DNA of 64,000 nt, taken from assembly GCA_022559845.1 (NCBI GenBank), contig CM040120.1, positions 164,654,334 to 164,718,333 on the forward strand, read 5' to 3'. The stretch comes from Amorphophallus konjac (lineage: Eukaryota; Streptophyta; Magnoliopsida; Alismatales; Araceae). Position 1 is the stretch's first letter, and every line of letters starts with the position of its first letter. The position numbers and the translations under genes were made by a program. Positions 30,507-41,918 of the stretch are shown here, piece by piece. Under the pieces are notes generated by a model, which ran no database searches, was not told where the DNA came from, and worked only from the letters and a program-made list of their open reading frames with translations.

Positions 30507-32003
30507 CTATGCATGTATGCTCTCACCCTTGCACATCCCAAGTTCTCTTCTTATCTTATTAAATTGATCCTGGTTTAGAGGTTTGGTGAAAATGTCAGCT
30601 AGCTGATTGTGTGTGTCAATGAAGTTCAATTCAAAGACCCCTTTTCCTACATGATCCCTCAGAAAATGATGACGAATATCTATATGTTTGGTCCTGGAGT
30701 GCTGAACAGGGTTTTTAGACAAATTTATCGCACTGGTATTGTCACACAGAATTGGAACAGTTTTCATTTCAACATCTAAATCAAGCAGTTGCTTTTTGAT
30801 CCAAAGTACTTGGGCTCCACAACTTCCGGCGGCTACATATTCAGCCTCGGCCGTTGAGAGAGCTACTGAATGTTGTTTCTTGGAGGCCCATGAGACTAGG
30901 CAACCACCAAGAAACTGACAGTATCCACTTGTACTTTTACGATCTACAATGCACCCAGCATAATCCGCATCGGTATAAGCAATTAAATCAAAGGAACCAC
31001 CGATAGGAAACCACAAGCCAAGGTTTAAGGATCCAATGAGATATCTGAAGATGCGTTTCACGGCTGATAAATGAGATTCCTTGGGGCATGACTGAAAACG
31101 GGCACAGAGACATACACTGAATTGAATGTCAGGGCGACATGTTGTAAGGTACAATAGCGGTCCGATCATACCTGGAAACAGTGTAGGATCTACTATTTTA
31201 CCATTTTCATCTTTATCCAGCTTTGTGGTGGTAGCCATGGGAGTTGATATGGGTTTTGCTTCCGCCATCCCATATTTCTTCAACAGTTCAATAGTATATT
31301 TGGTTTGATTGATGAAGATTCCTTCTAAAGTTTGTTTCACCTGTAATCTAAGAAAGAAGGTTAGCTCCCCCATTAAACTCATCTCGAATTCTCCTTGCAT
31401 GATTTTTGCAAATTCATTGCATAAGACATTGTTAGTGGCCCCAAAGATGATGCCATCTACATACACTTGAACCACCAAAATGTCTTTACCTGATCTCTTG
31501 GTGAAAAGTGTTTGGTCAACCTTACCTCTCTTGAAACTATTTTCAACCAAAAATGAGGTAAGCCGTTCATACCACGCCCTTGGTGCTTGCTTTAGTCCAT
31601 ATAGGGCCTTTTGGAGTTTGTACACATGTTGTGGATGTTTGGAATCTTCAAAACCTGGAGGCTGTTCTACAAAGACATCCTCCTTGATATAGCCGTTAAA
31701 AAATGCAGATTTAACATCCATTTGAAATAACTTAAAGTTCAAAGAACAAGCATAGGACAATAAGATTCGAACAGCTTCAAGTCTGGCAACTGGTGCAAAA
31801 GACTCATCAAAATCAATGCCCATCTCCTAGCTATACCCCTTGGCCACAAGCCGGGCCTTATTCCTAACCACCAATCCCGCATCATTTAACTTGTTTCTGA
31901 AGACCCAACGAGTTCCAATAGTGGGATGGTTCTTAGGACGCGGCATGAAAGTCCATACCTCGTTTCTTTCAAACTGGTGCAGTTCTTCATGCATAGCCTG
32001 AAT
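30507..32003 (-). pseudogene. pol: Copia-2 reverse transcriptase and RNase H, inactive
   Basis: Would copy the element's RNA into DNA. The 438-codon frame 30507-31823 starts inside the reverse transcriptase (FDESFAPVARLEAVRILL) and runs through FQMDVKSAFFNGYI to the active site, then to RNase H (DADYAGCIVDRKSTSGYC, STAEAEYVAA) and the usual end QLADIFTKPL. The catalytic motif reads YVDG instead of YVDD: the second aspartate codon is GGC (31452-31454, reverse strand). Two TAG stops break the upstream part, at 31827-31829 and 32004-32006, each best explained as CAG changed to TAG. The protein cannot be active. Confidence 0.9.
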
Positions 32004-33080
32004 CTAGGATTCATTTTGAAGAGCTTCACGAAAGTCCTTGGGTTCTTCTTGTGATAGCAAGGCTATCAAGTCTTCCTCTTCAACTTGCCTTAGAGAGGAC
32101 CTAGTTCTTACCCCATCCTCCAAATTGTCTATGATGTTCACAGCTGGATGATCCTTTAGACGGGTGGAGGAGCTGGGTAGATCAGGATGCTGCACTTGTG
32201 GTTCTTGTAGTGTCTCGAGTATAGGATCTTCATCTTTTTCACTATTGCTTGAGGTTGCTTCCAATGATTCATCCTTAGCCTTGACACTTATTGAGTTCTT
32301 AGGATCTTCATCTGCATCCAAGGTAGAAGAAGTTTGACCTATCAGTTTTGATTCGGATTCATCAAAGATGACATGAGGACTTTCTTCAACAACCAAAGTC
32401 CTTTTATTAAATAGACGGTAAGCTCTAGAATTGAGTGCATAACCTAGGAAGATTCCTTTATCACTCTTTTCATCAAACTTACCCAGGTTGGACTTACCAT
32501 TGTTCAAAATATAGCAGGAGCATCCAAAAGGTTTAAGATAAGAGATGTTGGGTTTCTTACCCTTGTAGAGCTCATAAGGAGTTTTCATCAGAATGGGCCT
32601 TACCATTGCCCTGTTGATGATGTAGCAAGCTGTACTCACCGCCTCAGCCCAAAAATACTTAGGCAGGGAATTCTCACTTAGCATGGTCCGGGCCATGTCT
32701 ATTAATGTTCTGTTCTTCCTTTCCACTACTCCATTTTGCTGGGGCGTCCTTGGTGATGAAAAATTGTGTGTATACCCCTGCTCTTCACAGAAGATGCTGA
32801 AATCATGATTTTCAAATTCACCACCATGATCACTCTGGATGGTGGTGATGAGGTAACCTTTTTCATTTTAAATTTTTCTGCAAAACACTTGAAACTCCAT
32901 CAGAGCATCACTTTTATTAGCTAAAAATAACACCCATGTGAATCTGGAGAAGTCATCAACAATCACAAAGCCGTAGGATTTTCCTCCTAGGCTAGATGTT
33001 CTAGTGGGACCAAAAAGATCAAGATGCAACAGTTCCAAAGGCCTAGCAGATGAAACAATATTTTTATTTTTGAAAGAGGT
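32004..33080 (-). pseudogene. pol: Copia-2 integrase, broken
   Basis: Would insert element DNA. The DDE core can be followed on the minus strand: first Asp in LHLDLFGP, second in SDHGGEF, Glu in NGVVERKNRTL. The C-terminal part (PYELYKGKKP, GIFLGYA) is open in 32004-32726. A TAA stop at 32868-32870 lies between the first and second Asp, and a TGA at 33081-33083 cuts it from the zinc-binding part. All three catalytic residues survive, so the damage is only in stops. Confidence 0.87.
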
Positions 33081-33644
33081 TCATGTTTGCTTGCCTTTAG
33101 TGCAAGCTTCACATATCCTATCACTTTCAAATTTTAATTTTGGCAGTCCATTCACCAAGTCATGTCTAGACAGCTTGGAGATTACTCCAAAACTAGCATG
33201 ACCTAATCTTTGGTGCCATAACCAAGCATTTTCATGATTGTTCGCAACCAAGCAGAAGTTATCGCATGAAACATTATCAATATCAATAGTGTAGACATTG
33301 TTATTCCTTTTTCCAAGAAATTTGATCTCATTTGAATTTTTGTTTAAGACAATGCAGTGAGTTTCATCAAAAATAACTTTAAAACCCTTATCGCACAATT
33401 GGCTATTGCTTAGCAAGTTATGATTTAAACCTTTCACCAAAAGCACATCTTCAATAAGGATTTCAGAATTCTTGCCAATGTTGCCAGTTCCAATGATTTT
33501 ACCTTTATCTTGACCTCCAAAGACAACTGACCCTCCATCCTTATCTTGCAGTGCAGAGAACAATTCCTTGTCCCCTGTCATATGCCTTGAACAGCCGCTA
33601 TCCAAGTACCATTTGCTCCCCCTGGCTTCAAGACATATCTGCAA
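33081..33644 (-). pseudogene. pol: Copia-2 protease and integrase zinc-binding region
   Basis: A 187-codon open piece. WYLDSGCSRHMTGD is the Copia aspartic protease active site (DSG intact). LWHQRLGHAS with CEACTKGKQ is the HHCC zinc finger at the start of integrase. The frame ends in TGA at 33081. Upstream, the sequence GPKLVWVPK links it to Gag, but a TGA and a probable small insertion or deletion interrupt near 33650. Confidence 0.88.
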
Positions 33645-33645
33645 G

Positions 33646-35488
33646 AAAAAAACTTCTCATGCAATTGTTTTTGGTACCCAAACAAGTTTGGGTCCATAAA
33701 AGTTAGTCCAACTTCTTGTGGATGTTTTCTTGGTCCATGGAACATGATATTTAGGTATGCTTTGTCTGAACCAGCAGTTGGACATCACGTGACCAAATCT
33801 ACCACAATGAAAGTAATTAGCATGTGAGAAGGTTCTTTGATTTTTGTGTGGTTTACGCTGAACATGTTGGGATTGAGAATCAGAACATGAAGCATGATTA
33901 TAGTCCTTTTCATGAATAAAGGATGTGGTGATCTAATGCTCAAAATATTTTTTGTTTTGTGGTGTGTACCCCAAGCCTTCCTTTTGGAAGTTGACTTTAA
34001 CTCCCAGTAGGTTATCCAGGTTTTGTTTCCCCTTAACAAACCTAGTCAAGGTGAGCTGAAGTTCAGCAACTTTTTCAGTCAAAGACCCATTTCTCCTTTC
34101 GAGTTCTGAATTGGTGGATTTCAAAATTTGTTCTTGAATTTGGATCCTTTCACATGCTTCCTCCATTTCAGTTATCTTGCATGATAGTTTCTTTTTGGTC
34201 TTATCACATTCTATAATTGTTTGCAGTAGATTTTCCTTTTCTTCCGTAGCCTCAAACCATTCCTGTTCCAGTTTCTCAAATTTAGCAAAGATATCTTCGC
34301 GTGACAAGTCATCAAGTTTCTTTTTGAGAGTTTTATTTTCAGATCTGGTTTTCTTGTACTTAGTGTACAACTTTTCATATTCAGATTCCCATTGTTCATT
34401 GGAAATGAATTCATGGTCAGAATTTACCTCCGTGGATTCATCTTCATGTGCCATGAGGCACAAGCTTTCCACAAGTTCTTGAATCTCTTCATCAGATGGT
34501 TCATCTTCTTTTTTCGCTCCAAGTGGCGACCATGGCTTTGGGTTTCTTGAAATTATCCTTCTTGAATTTTTTTTTTAGATATGGACATTCACCTCTCATA
34601 TGCCCAGGCTTCTTGCATTCGTAGCATATGATGCTACTTGGCTTGCTCGATTCGCCTTTGGCTTGCGTGGGCCTTCTTGGCCCCTTTCTAAAGCTTCCCT
34701 GAAAGTTTCTCTTCTTCCTTAGAAATTTCCTCACTTGGCGAGTTATCATCGCCAATTCTTCCTCTTCATTGCTTCCGTCACTTGATTCACCTTATTGAAA
34801 TTCGTCATCGGATTGGTGAGCTTTCAGTCCAATGACCTTTTTCTTTTTGATGTCTTCGTCAGCTGTTCTCTTTATATTTATCTCATAGGTCATGAGTGAT
34901 CCTATGAGTTCATCCAAGGTGAGAGTTGACAAGTTCTTTGAGTCTTCAATTACCGTGGCCTTTGTGCCAAGCTGACGGTAGGGACCTTAACACCTTCCTC
35001 ACAAGCTCAGAATTTGAGTATTCCTTCCCGAGACCTTTGAGACCATTTGGGATCTCTGTTAACCTTGCAAACATCTCAGAGATGGTTTCTTCAGGTTTCA
35101 TTTTGAATAGCTCATAGTCAGTGACTAGGAGATTTGCCTTGGTTTCTTTGACCTCTGAAGTTCCCTCGTATATGAGTCGCAGCTTGTCCCACATTTCTTT
35201 GGCTGAACTGCACATAGAGACACGAGAGAATTCACTAGGGTGTATTGCACATTGCATAATATTCATGGCATTAAAATTAGCAGTGCATTTCTTAATTTCC
35301 TCGGGCGTCCATTTTTCTTCATCAGCCCCGAGATTATGAGGACCCTTGTCCACAACTCTCCAAACTTCGTACTCTTGCGCCCTCAGAAAAACATGCATTC
35401 TATTTTTCCAGTAAGAGTAGTTTGAGCCGTCAAAAAATGGAGGACGGTTGATGGAGTGACCCTCGGGTATCATACCCTTGTTTGCCAT
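33646..35488 (-). pseudogene. gag: Copia-2 gag, frameshifted
   Basis: Starts at the ATG at 35488 (MANKGMIPEGHSINRPPFF). The first 180 codons (34946-35488) are the Copia Gag domain and align with Copia-1 Gag. The frame is lost near 34950. It resumes at 34501-34755, with an intact CCHC knuckle CYECKKPGHMRGEC. It is then found at 33933-34472 as a coiled coil ending in LLGVKVNFQKEGLGY. A second knuckle-like HCGRFGHVMSNC (about 33790) has lost its first cysteine. At least two frame breaks and a stop are needed to connect the pieces. Confidence 0.87.
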
Positions 35489-35538
35489 TTAATCGGATCT
35501 TGCTCTAGATCGTTAGATCTGTGAAGGAAAGAGCCCTC

Positions 35539-35550
35539 GCTCTGATACCA
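35539..35550 (-). other. Primer binding site of Copia-2, initiator-Met tRNA
   Basis: TGGTATCAGAGC on the minus strand, 2 bp from the 5' LTR. Confidence 0.92.
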
Positions 35551-35552
35551 AT

Positions 35553-36925
35553 TGAAGTCCCGAGTTTAAATGGCACCCAAGAGGGGTGTGAATTGGGTGT
35601 TAAAAAATTAATGAAGATTTTTTTCTTTTTGTATAAAATATGTGATAGAATGCTATATGAGAGACAAGGTTAACAGAGACCAAAAAACAAGGCAAGATCT
35701 AAAAGGTGATAAATGGATTATTCAGGATAAACGAGAATAAAAATGAACTGGAAATCACACATGCAATTTGCACAGAATGGGGATAGAAGAAAAGGAACAA
35801 ACCACACGGCGACAATGATTTTTAGGTGGTTCGGATGCCACAACGGCAACCTAAGTCCACCCCTCGCGGACTGTGAGGATCCACACACTATCTTGTAAAA
35901 AGTTACAAGATCAACCACACACAACACTTACACACTGGGAAGAGGAGTTCCCGCGAAGATGTAAGAACACCTTAATACACACACAGCTACACGGGAGGAC
36001 ACACACAAACACACACACACGGATCTAGGAAGATCCACACACACCGAAATATTTTAACAACTACAAGATCCACATATGAAGCTTAAGAAGGCAAAAAGAA
36101 TTTAGAACACAATAGAAGAATCTTGATTTGCTCCCCCTTAATGGATGGTTGGATGCTTTGGATGCAGCTTGAATCCTTGGGCTGATCTTCACTTGACTTG
36201 ATGAAGAAGGATGAAGAACTTCTCTCGGAGCACTGTTCACGTCTACAGTGCCAAATCCCTTCTCTTCCTCTTGGCAGCCTCCCTTTGATCTTGCTGGAGC
36301 ATTAGGGTTTTCCAAACCCTCTTGTATAAGTTATATAGGTTCTTGAATGGTCCAAGGCCTCCCCCAGACCAGATCCACAATATCTGGAGAGTTTGGTAGC
36401 TTAGGGATTAAATAATTCCCATGAGAGTGGCTTATCTCGAAAGGTTAAAAAGTCAACAATTGTTGGCAGCTCGGGGCTGGCGGTCGACCAACAGGGGCTG
36501 GCGGTCGACCGCCACTGAAAAATCTGCAAGTGGCCGGTCCCTGGGAAATCCGATCGATCGGGATTTGAGGGGCAGTCGACTGCCACTGTGACAGACTGTA
36601 GAGAATTGCATTCTGTTATTTCAGGTCGACCGGGGTCATGCTGGAGGTCGACCGGACTATCAAAAAACCTGAAAAATAAGAGTTTAGCCCAGAGAACCAT
36701 ATCCACAAGATCGAGACATGAATTGGATGCATGTTTATGAGAAATGTCAAGTTCATTTGAGATCTGAGAAAGCCCATTCGGAAAACTAAAACCTTAAGCA
36801 AAAGCATGAAAAAATCCGGCCTTGAAAACATGTGAAAAACACTTGGGTCAAGGATTCCAAACAGGAGAGCCACCAAAGGTCCTTGGTTTTGTTATCATCA
36901 AAAACACTGAGATAGATATACAACA
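35553..36925 (-). repeat. 5' LTR of Copia-2 (1373 bp)
   Basis: Collinear with 26376-27747. It carries the same TATA-like sequence (about 36325-36340) and the GTCGAC palindrome cluster (36480-36655), with a few changes inside the palindromes. Confidence 0.92.
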
Positions 36926-37460
36926 AGGCTCGACAAAACAGAAACTCACCGAGAAGATTCTCCGCTCACCCGAGCACACTTCTCGACCAGAGCACCCGCT
37001 CTACCACCTCAAACCACAACCTTAACACCTCAGGGGCTGGATAAATCTCAAGCTGGAGTGGCCAGACTCGACAACAGCTCCCTCAGAGCACACTCATGGC
37101 CACTTAACCATGACCAATCCTCGCCAGCCACCTGACATCGCGACAAATGCCTCGAACGCAGCACCACAAACTCACGCCTGCTAGCAACCTCTGCCCAACG
37201 CTGGACAATCGGGATCACCACCGATGAGAGAGAAGCCCTCAACCTCGATCCTTAGATCCCACGCCGGCACGAAAGCCGCGAACAACAACCACCTTAACAG
37301 CACCGCGCGGTGCACTCGAGCTCTCAAGCAAGAAACAAAGTGAAAAAATATGCACAAAACCCTATGCCAGCTGCCGACTGTACTGGACCTTATGGACTCT
37401 GATCACTGCAATATTTTAAATTCCTATGTACGTCCACAACCACCGCTCTGATACCAGCTA
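36926..37460 (-). other. 5' internal segment and leader of element M
   Basis: Holds M's primer site (TGGTATCAGAGC, 37445-37456, reverse) and the leader motif AAGGTCCAGTACAGTC (within 37367-37391, reverse), which matches ABC at 23 of 25 positions. No coding frame. Confidence 0.8.
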
Positions 37461-37826
37461 TGACGACCCAAGATCCGGATACCGGGAAGAACCCGATACC
37501 ATTCGAATCCTGGCCCGCCGCCCACGAGCCGGAGGGCTCGGAAGGGCTAAAAGGAGTGTGGAGGTACAAAGAAATAGGAAATAAGGTAGAATAATTAAAA
37601 AATTAACAGAAATAAATAAACAACTACTACAACAGAGTCCAGTCAATAGAAAGTACAGTCTAAAGTAGTAAAATGTACCACATGCCAAGTGAACACTCGG
37701 CCCGACGAGCTGGCAACTAAGAACCTCCGAACAGCACCCTCAAATCTCGAGGAAGAACCGCCGCACCTGAAAAGAAGGGGTCAGCCTCCTTTCACTGGCT
37801 CAGTAGGGATCCCGCGGAACCCCAAC
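37461..37826 (-). repeat. 5' LTR of M, 3' portion
   Basis: Begins TGACGACCC next to the primer site and ends at the DE insertion. Read on the minus strand it contains the conserved U5 phrases GGTATCCGGATCTTGGGTC and CTTTTCAGGTG. Confidence 0.85.
37822..37826. repeat. Target-site duplication CCAAC, left copy
   Basis: CCAAC precedes the TG of DE's 5' LTR; the partner directly follows the 3' LTR at 44186-44190. Confidence 0.92.
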
Positions 37827-37969
37827 TGTAGCGCTCGTGCCTTAGTGGATTCGTAGCAGTTCGGATCTAGGCTTTGTCCTGATCGTTTTGGCTATTTTTA
37901 CGCATTTTTAGGCGTTCATTTGGCATTTATTGGAATTTGTTTAAGATTTATGGCAATTAGAGTTAATTT

Positions 37970-37974
37970 TTGAA

Positions 37975-38044
<70 letters not shown>

Positions 38045-38055
38045 GTATATACATC
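37970..38055. repeat. AAT/AT microsatellite in DE 5' LTR
   Basis: An (AAT)n run changes into a long (AT)n run. The 3' LTR has a shorter version at about 42066-42113, so the tract has changed length since insertion. It sits where a TATA region would be expected. Confidence 0.92.
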
Positions 38056-38594
38056 TCTCTCTCCCCCATCGAACACTCTCTCTCCCTCACTCATTCTCTC
38101 TCTTCCTCTCTCCCTCTCACGATCTCTCCTCTCCCTCTCTCTCGGATTCGGTCCGGACGGGCCCCGATCGAGGCACGGGAGGTACCGACGGGACGGGCTC
38201 GACGCGAGGATCTCGTGGACGCCAGTTTTGTCTCGATCCGCGGTACGTGGAGGCGTGTGGAGCCGAGAGTAGCCGCGGCGTCCCTTCGTCCGTTCGGCAC
38301 CGAATCGTCGTCTTCGTCACGTTTGAGGTAGGGGGATGGAATCCCTGCGTCGCTAGGATCATTTTGACGCCACATGCACCCACATGCACGGCCATTTTCC
38401 TCATTTTTCGTGCAAAACTCCATGTTAGCCTATTTATGCTTAATTTCATGAAATTAATTGTTATAGGCATTATTTTTAAATTTCAATGGCATGCTTAGTT
38501 GTAGAATGTTGTGGTTTGGCAGGTTTTACAGCTTTTCCACGTTTTCCCGTCGATCCGACTCGACCGGGAGGGAGTTTGGTTTTGAACCTAACCC

Positions 38595-39050
38595 GTCCGT
38601 AACCCAGGCGGTGTGACCGTCCTACCAGGAACTATCACATTGGTAACGGCCCTCATGGGACGCGTTACAGTACTGTGACGGACCTAAGTAGGTGCGTCAC
38701 AGTTTGTGTAACAGTCGAGCCCACCACCGTTACATTTCTTTTGTCTATAGTTTACCCGGTAAGGCGGTTCGCCTGACGGTCCATCGGGCGACCGTCAGGG
38801 CTCCGTGACGCGCCTCCTGGCGTGCGTTACACCCTGTCTGATCGTTAGAAAAACTCTAATTTTTATTGCTTCACGTGGCGTAACGGCTCAGGGGAGGCGC
38901 GTTACATTTGCGTAACGCCCCTGTCCTGGCGCGTTACAGCATGGACCTGACAGCCCGCCAGGGACGCGTCACCGACCTTTAGCGCACCCTTCCTCGACCG
39001 TCACACCCTGTGACGCGGTAGACCTAGACCATTACATTCCCCTAGTTTTT
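38595..39050. repeat. Palindrome array in DE 5' LTR
   Basis: About ten units of 25-30 bp, such as GTGTGACCG...TCACA near 38608, GTAACG...CGTTAC near 38643 and CTGACGGTC...GACCGTCAG near 38774 (equivalent units in the 3' LTR at 42660-43105 are cleaner). They have the same design as the ABC array, though the flanking LTR sequence differs. Confidence 0.75.
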
Positions 39051-40127
39051 AAAAGCATGCATGGTCAATTTCTAATGCATTCCACGATATATATATGCCA
39101 TGTTTAAGTTGTTTTATGAACGATGGCTTGTTATTATATCCCGATGGAATTACTTTCTCTTTCCTTGTGATGGAGCCACTAGTCGTAGCCCAGCGACTGA
39201 GCGTGTCGTCCCACCCGGGAGAGGTGGAGGGGTGTTCCCATTGAACGGTTTGTAAGCTAGTTACCGTGGGCCCCTGCGGTTACCGTTGCATCCAACGGGG
39301 GGGAAAACTAGCTAGAGGCCTGACTCTAGGCAAGAGTTTGTGTGTGCACACGTGGTTGGAGACTTGGACTGACACTGACGAGTGTTGCTCTGACTAGTAC
39401 TTGGTTTGGTCCTGTTACGCCTCACGCTTGTCACGTTCCAGACTTGTGAGTTGCTGAGACGCAGTGTAAGTCATCGGAGGACGCATCTGGTCTTGTTCTT
39501 CTAGTGGGTTGTTCCGTCTCTCACTTCACTTGGTTAGCAGTGGTTTATTCTATTGGTAGATTTAGCTCATGACGCTATTTCCTGTCGTTGTTATTTATTT
39601 ATTAAATCGTGCATCTGCCTGTTTATTGTTTAAATGCATGCTCTAATTGCTTTTATATTTGCCTGCTTGCTTGTTTAGTGTGAGATAGGGATCCGCATGA
39701 CCCCAACTGAGTCTGGCTGTGACTCACCCTTTCTCCTTTCAGGTGAGCCGCCCCAGTCGTCCACCGGTCCTTCTCGTGGTTGTGCTGACCATTGTTAGAG
39801 TGCCATCTGTTGTCGGTTTTTCTTTTTGTTCTTTTGTGCCGGGGTATGCCCCGTGTAGTTGTACAGTGGACCTTTGTTATTTGTAAATCTGGACTATTGT
39901 ATATGTTTTACCACTCTGATATTTTATTTTGCTTCCGCACTTATTTATTAACTACTGTCCTAATTAATATTGCGCGCCTGCGGTCTCAATTCGTTATGCA
40001 ACTCCTCAGCAAACTCCACTAACCCTTCAGGGGCCTCATCAGTCTCTTGGGTGGCTTCCCCAGTTCTTGGTATCGATGTATCGATGTTATCGGTATATCG
40101 GTATCCGGAGCTTTGGGTCGTCACATT

Positions 40128-40139
40128 TGGTATCAGAGC
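40128..40139 (+). other. Primer binding site of DE, initiator-Met tRNA
   Basis: TGGTATCAGAGC, 2 bp after the 5' LTR. Confidence 0.92.
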
Positions 40140-40274
40140 TGTGTTGGGGATTTGTATTAGGAATTGAAACTCGCGCTGGTCCAGAGTAAGTCCACTGAGT
40201 CATCCATTGCTGGCTTAGGATGTTTCTCGTGATTACTGATGGTTTTTCGGTATCGTGTGTTTCCTAGATTCAAG

Positions 40275-41402
40275 ATGTTACCTCGTGGATGGAAGAAAGC
40301 TCGGGCTCCTCGGGAGGAGAGTGGCACTTCCTCTGCCCCAGCTGTGCCAGTCTCTGTCAACCCTGCTCCGCGTGAAGAAGTGCCCGGTGGTCGTGGTAGA
40401 GCGTTAAAGGAATTTCTGTTGTTCCTCCCACCGACTTTCGAGGGTCAATCAGATCCGGAGGCAGCTAGATCGTGGCTCGATGCCACTGAGTGCGTGTTCC
40501 AATCGATGGAGTGCGCGGATGATGAGAGAGTCATGTTGGCTACTTATCAGCTTCAAGGTACCGCACGCACGTGGTGGACTACAGAGTGGGATGTTGCCTT
40601 CCGTTCCCGTCCGCTTCGGCAAATCACCTGGGCAGAGTTCGTTGTTGCTTTCGAGCGTGCTTACACTCCGGCCTGCCTCAAGTTAGCCAAGATGTACCAG
40701 TTTCTAGAGCTGACGCAAGGTGACATGACTATGTTGCAGTACCGAGATAAGTTCATCGAATTGTGCAGGTACGCACCCCATATCTTTGCTGATGAAGCTA
40801 TGAAGACTCAGCAGTTTCTACGCGGACTGAAAGCGGAATTGAGCCTGCCGTTGTTCGCTACCCGAGTGTCTGAGTTGGATTCAGCGTACCAGGCTGTTGA
40901 TGCAGTGGAGATGGAAATGGCGAGGACTCGAGGGCTTTCTCAGGTAAGGATGGTGCAGCCGACTGTGCAGTTTCAGCCGACTTACCAGCCGTCTGTCCCA
41001 GGAGTTCCTTATGATGTTCCTGCTATCAGCGGTGTTCCTTCTTCTTCTGACTCTCATTTCTGGAAATTCAATAATAAGAAATCAAAGAGGAAGTTTGAGC
41101 ATTCGGCGCCTTCCGATTCAAGTCAGCTGTCCATTCCTTCTGTTCGACTGCGCCAAGATTTTTTCGGTAGTCAGCAGTGTCCGTGTCCGAGGTGTGGTGC
41201 CAGTCATCCAGGCGTGCCGTGTTCTTTGCCGATCATCTGTTACCGCTGTGATCAGTTGGGTCACGTAGTCCGAGACTATCCGCTGAAGCCGAAACCGGTG
41301 CAGTTCTCACAGTCTACCCAGCCGCAGCAGCCTCAGTTTCGTCTTCCTCCGCCGCCTCAACCTCAACCATCTTATCTAGCTGCTCCAGTTCCTTCCCAGT
41401 AG
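40275..41402 (+). CDS. gag: Gag protein of DE, 375 aa, ends at a premature TAG
   Basis: Gypsy-type capsid protein. The first ATG is at 40239, but the second, at 40275 (MLPRGWKKARA), matches the start of Q's gag (MPPRRRGRGR), so I use it. Retrotransposon Gag domain: LPPTFEGQSDPEAARSWLDA, then LQGTARTWWTTEWDV, then EFVVAFERAYTP and MLQYRDKFIEL. A single zinc knuckle near 41239-41280 reads CYRCDQLGHVVRDY: the last cysteine has become tyrosine, so metal binding is probably lost. A Gln/Pro-rich tail follows. The TAG at 41400-41402 replaces an expected CAG and separates Gag from protease; in relatives the two form one frame. Confidence 0.88.
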   Translation: MLPRGWKKARAPREESGTSSAPAVPVSVNPAPREEVPGGRGRALKEFLLFLPPTFEGQSDPEAARSWLDATECVFQSMECADDERVMLATYQLQGTARTWWTTEWDVAFRSRPLRQITWAEFVVAFERAYTPACLKLAKMYQFLELTQGDMTMLQYRDKFIELCRYAPHIFADEAMKTQQFLRGLKAELSLPLFATRVSELDSAYQAVDAVEMEMARTRGLSQVRMVQPTVQFQPTYQPSVPGVPYDVPAISGVPSSSDSHFWKFNNKKSKRKFEHSAPSDSSQLSIPSVRLRQDFFGSQQCPCPRCGASHPGVPCSLPIICYRCDQLGHVVRDYPLKPKPVQFSQSTQPQQPQFRLPPPPQPQPSYLAAPVPSQ

Positions 41403-41849
41403 TCTTCTGCAGCCGGCCGTCCTCCGAGAGGCAGGGTCACTCACATCACTAGTGTAGAAGCTGTGGCAGCTAATCTGGTAGAAGGTACGATTTCAATTTT
41501 CGGTCATCCAGCTCATGTTCTTTTCGATTCTAGTGCAACTCATTCTTTTATGTCCGAGGATTTTCTTGCTTGCATTGGGGAGCCGATGACCGAAGTGTCT
41601 TGTAATTTGCGCGTGGAGTTACCCTCTGGAGATTTCATGTCCACTCCGGTGTGCCTGGAAGATTCCCCTATTGTCGTCAGCAATCGGCAGACGCCTGTGA
41701 AGCTTTATGCATTGAAATTGGCCGAATATGACGCTATTCTAGGCATGGACTGGCCAGAATTGTATGGTGCCGTGGTTGACTGTAGATACAAACGAGTCTA
41801 TTTTATGCCACGCGGGAAGCCATTCTTTTATTTCCAAGGTATGCTTTAA
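41403..41849 (+). pseudogene. Protease remnant of DE
   Basis: In frame with gag after the TAG. The retropepsin-like domain has HVLFDSSATHSF where relatives have DSGATHSF; glycine to serine in the catalytic triplet should inactivate it. ILGMDWPELYGAVVDC and the end FYFQGML follow, then TAA. In related elements the same frame continues into reverse transcriptase after FYFQG; here only about 70 bp separate it from the 3' LTR. Confidence 0.85.
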
Positions 41850-41903
41850 TTTTACAGTTGCCTCCTTTCACCTTCTGTTTAAATTTCGAGGATGAAAGTT
41901 CTT

Positions 41904-41918
41904 TAAGGAGGGAGGGAC
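41904..41918 (+). other. Polypurine tract of DE
   Basis: TAAGGAGGGAGGGAC abuts the 3' LTR, after GAGGATGAAAGTTCTT. Confidence 0.85.

Larger units (their letters stand above)
26376..36925 (-). mobile_element. Copia-2: SIRE-like Copia retrotransposon with an extra ORF, inactive
   Basis: Minus strand: 5' LTR 36925-35553, primer site 35550-35539, gag (35488-33646, broken), pol with protease, integrase, reverse transcriptase and RNase H (33644-30507, broken), an extra ORF (29674-28224), a polypurine tract at 27748, and 3' LTR 27747-26376. LTRs are 1372-1373 bp with about a dozen visible differences. Flanks AGTCT and AGGCT are a 5-bp duplication with one change. Gene order and the extra ORF after RNase H are typical of SIRE/Maximus. 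Confidence 0.93.
37827..40125 (+). repeat. 5' LTR of DE (2299 bp)
   Basis: From TGTAGCGCTCGTGCC to GTCGTCACA. An AT microsatellite (37970-38055) is followed by a pyrimidine-rich leader (38056-38150), a palindrome array (38595-39050), the conserved dyad block (39240-39410), GGGATCCGCATGACCCC and CTCCTTTCAGGTG (39689-39753), and a U5-like end. Confidence 0.92.
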
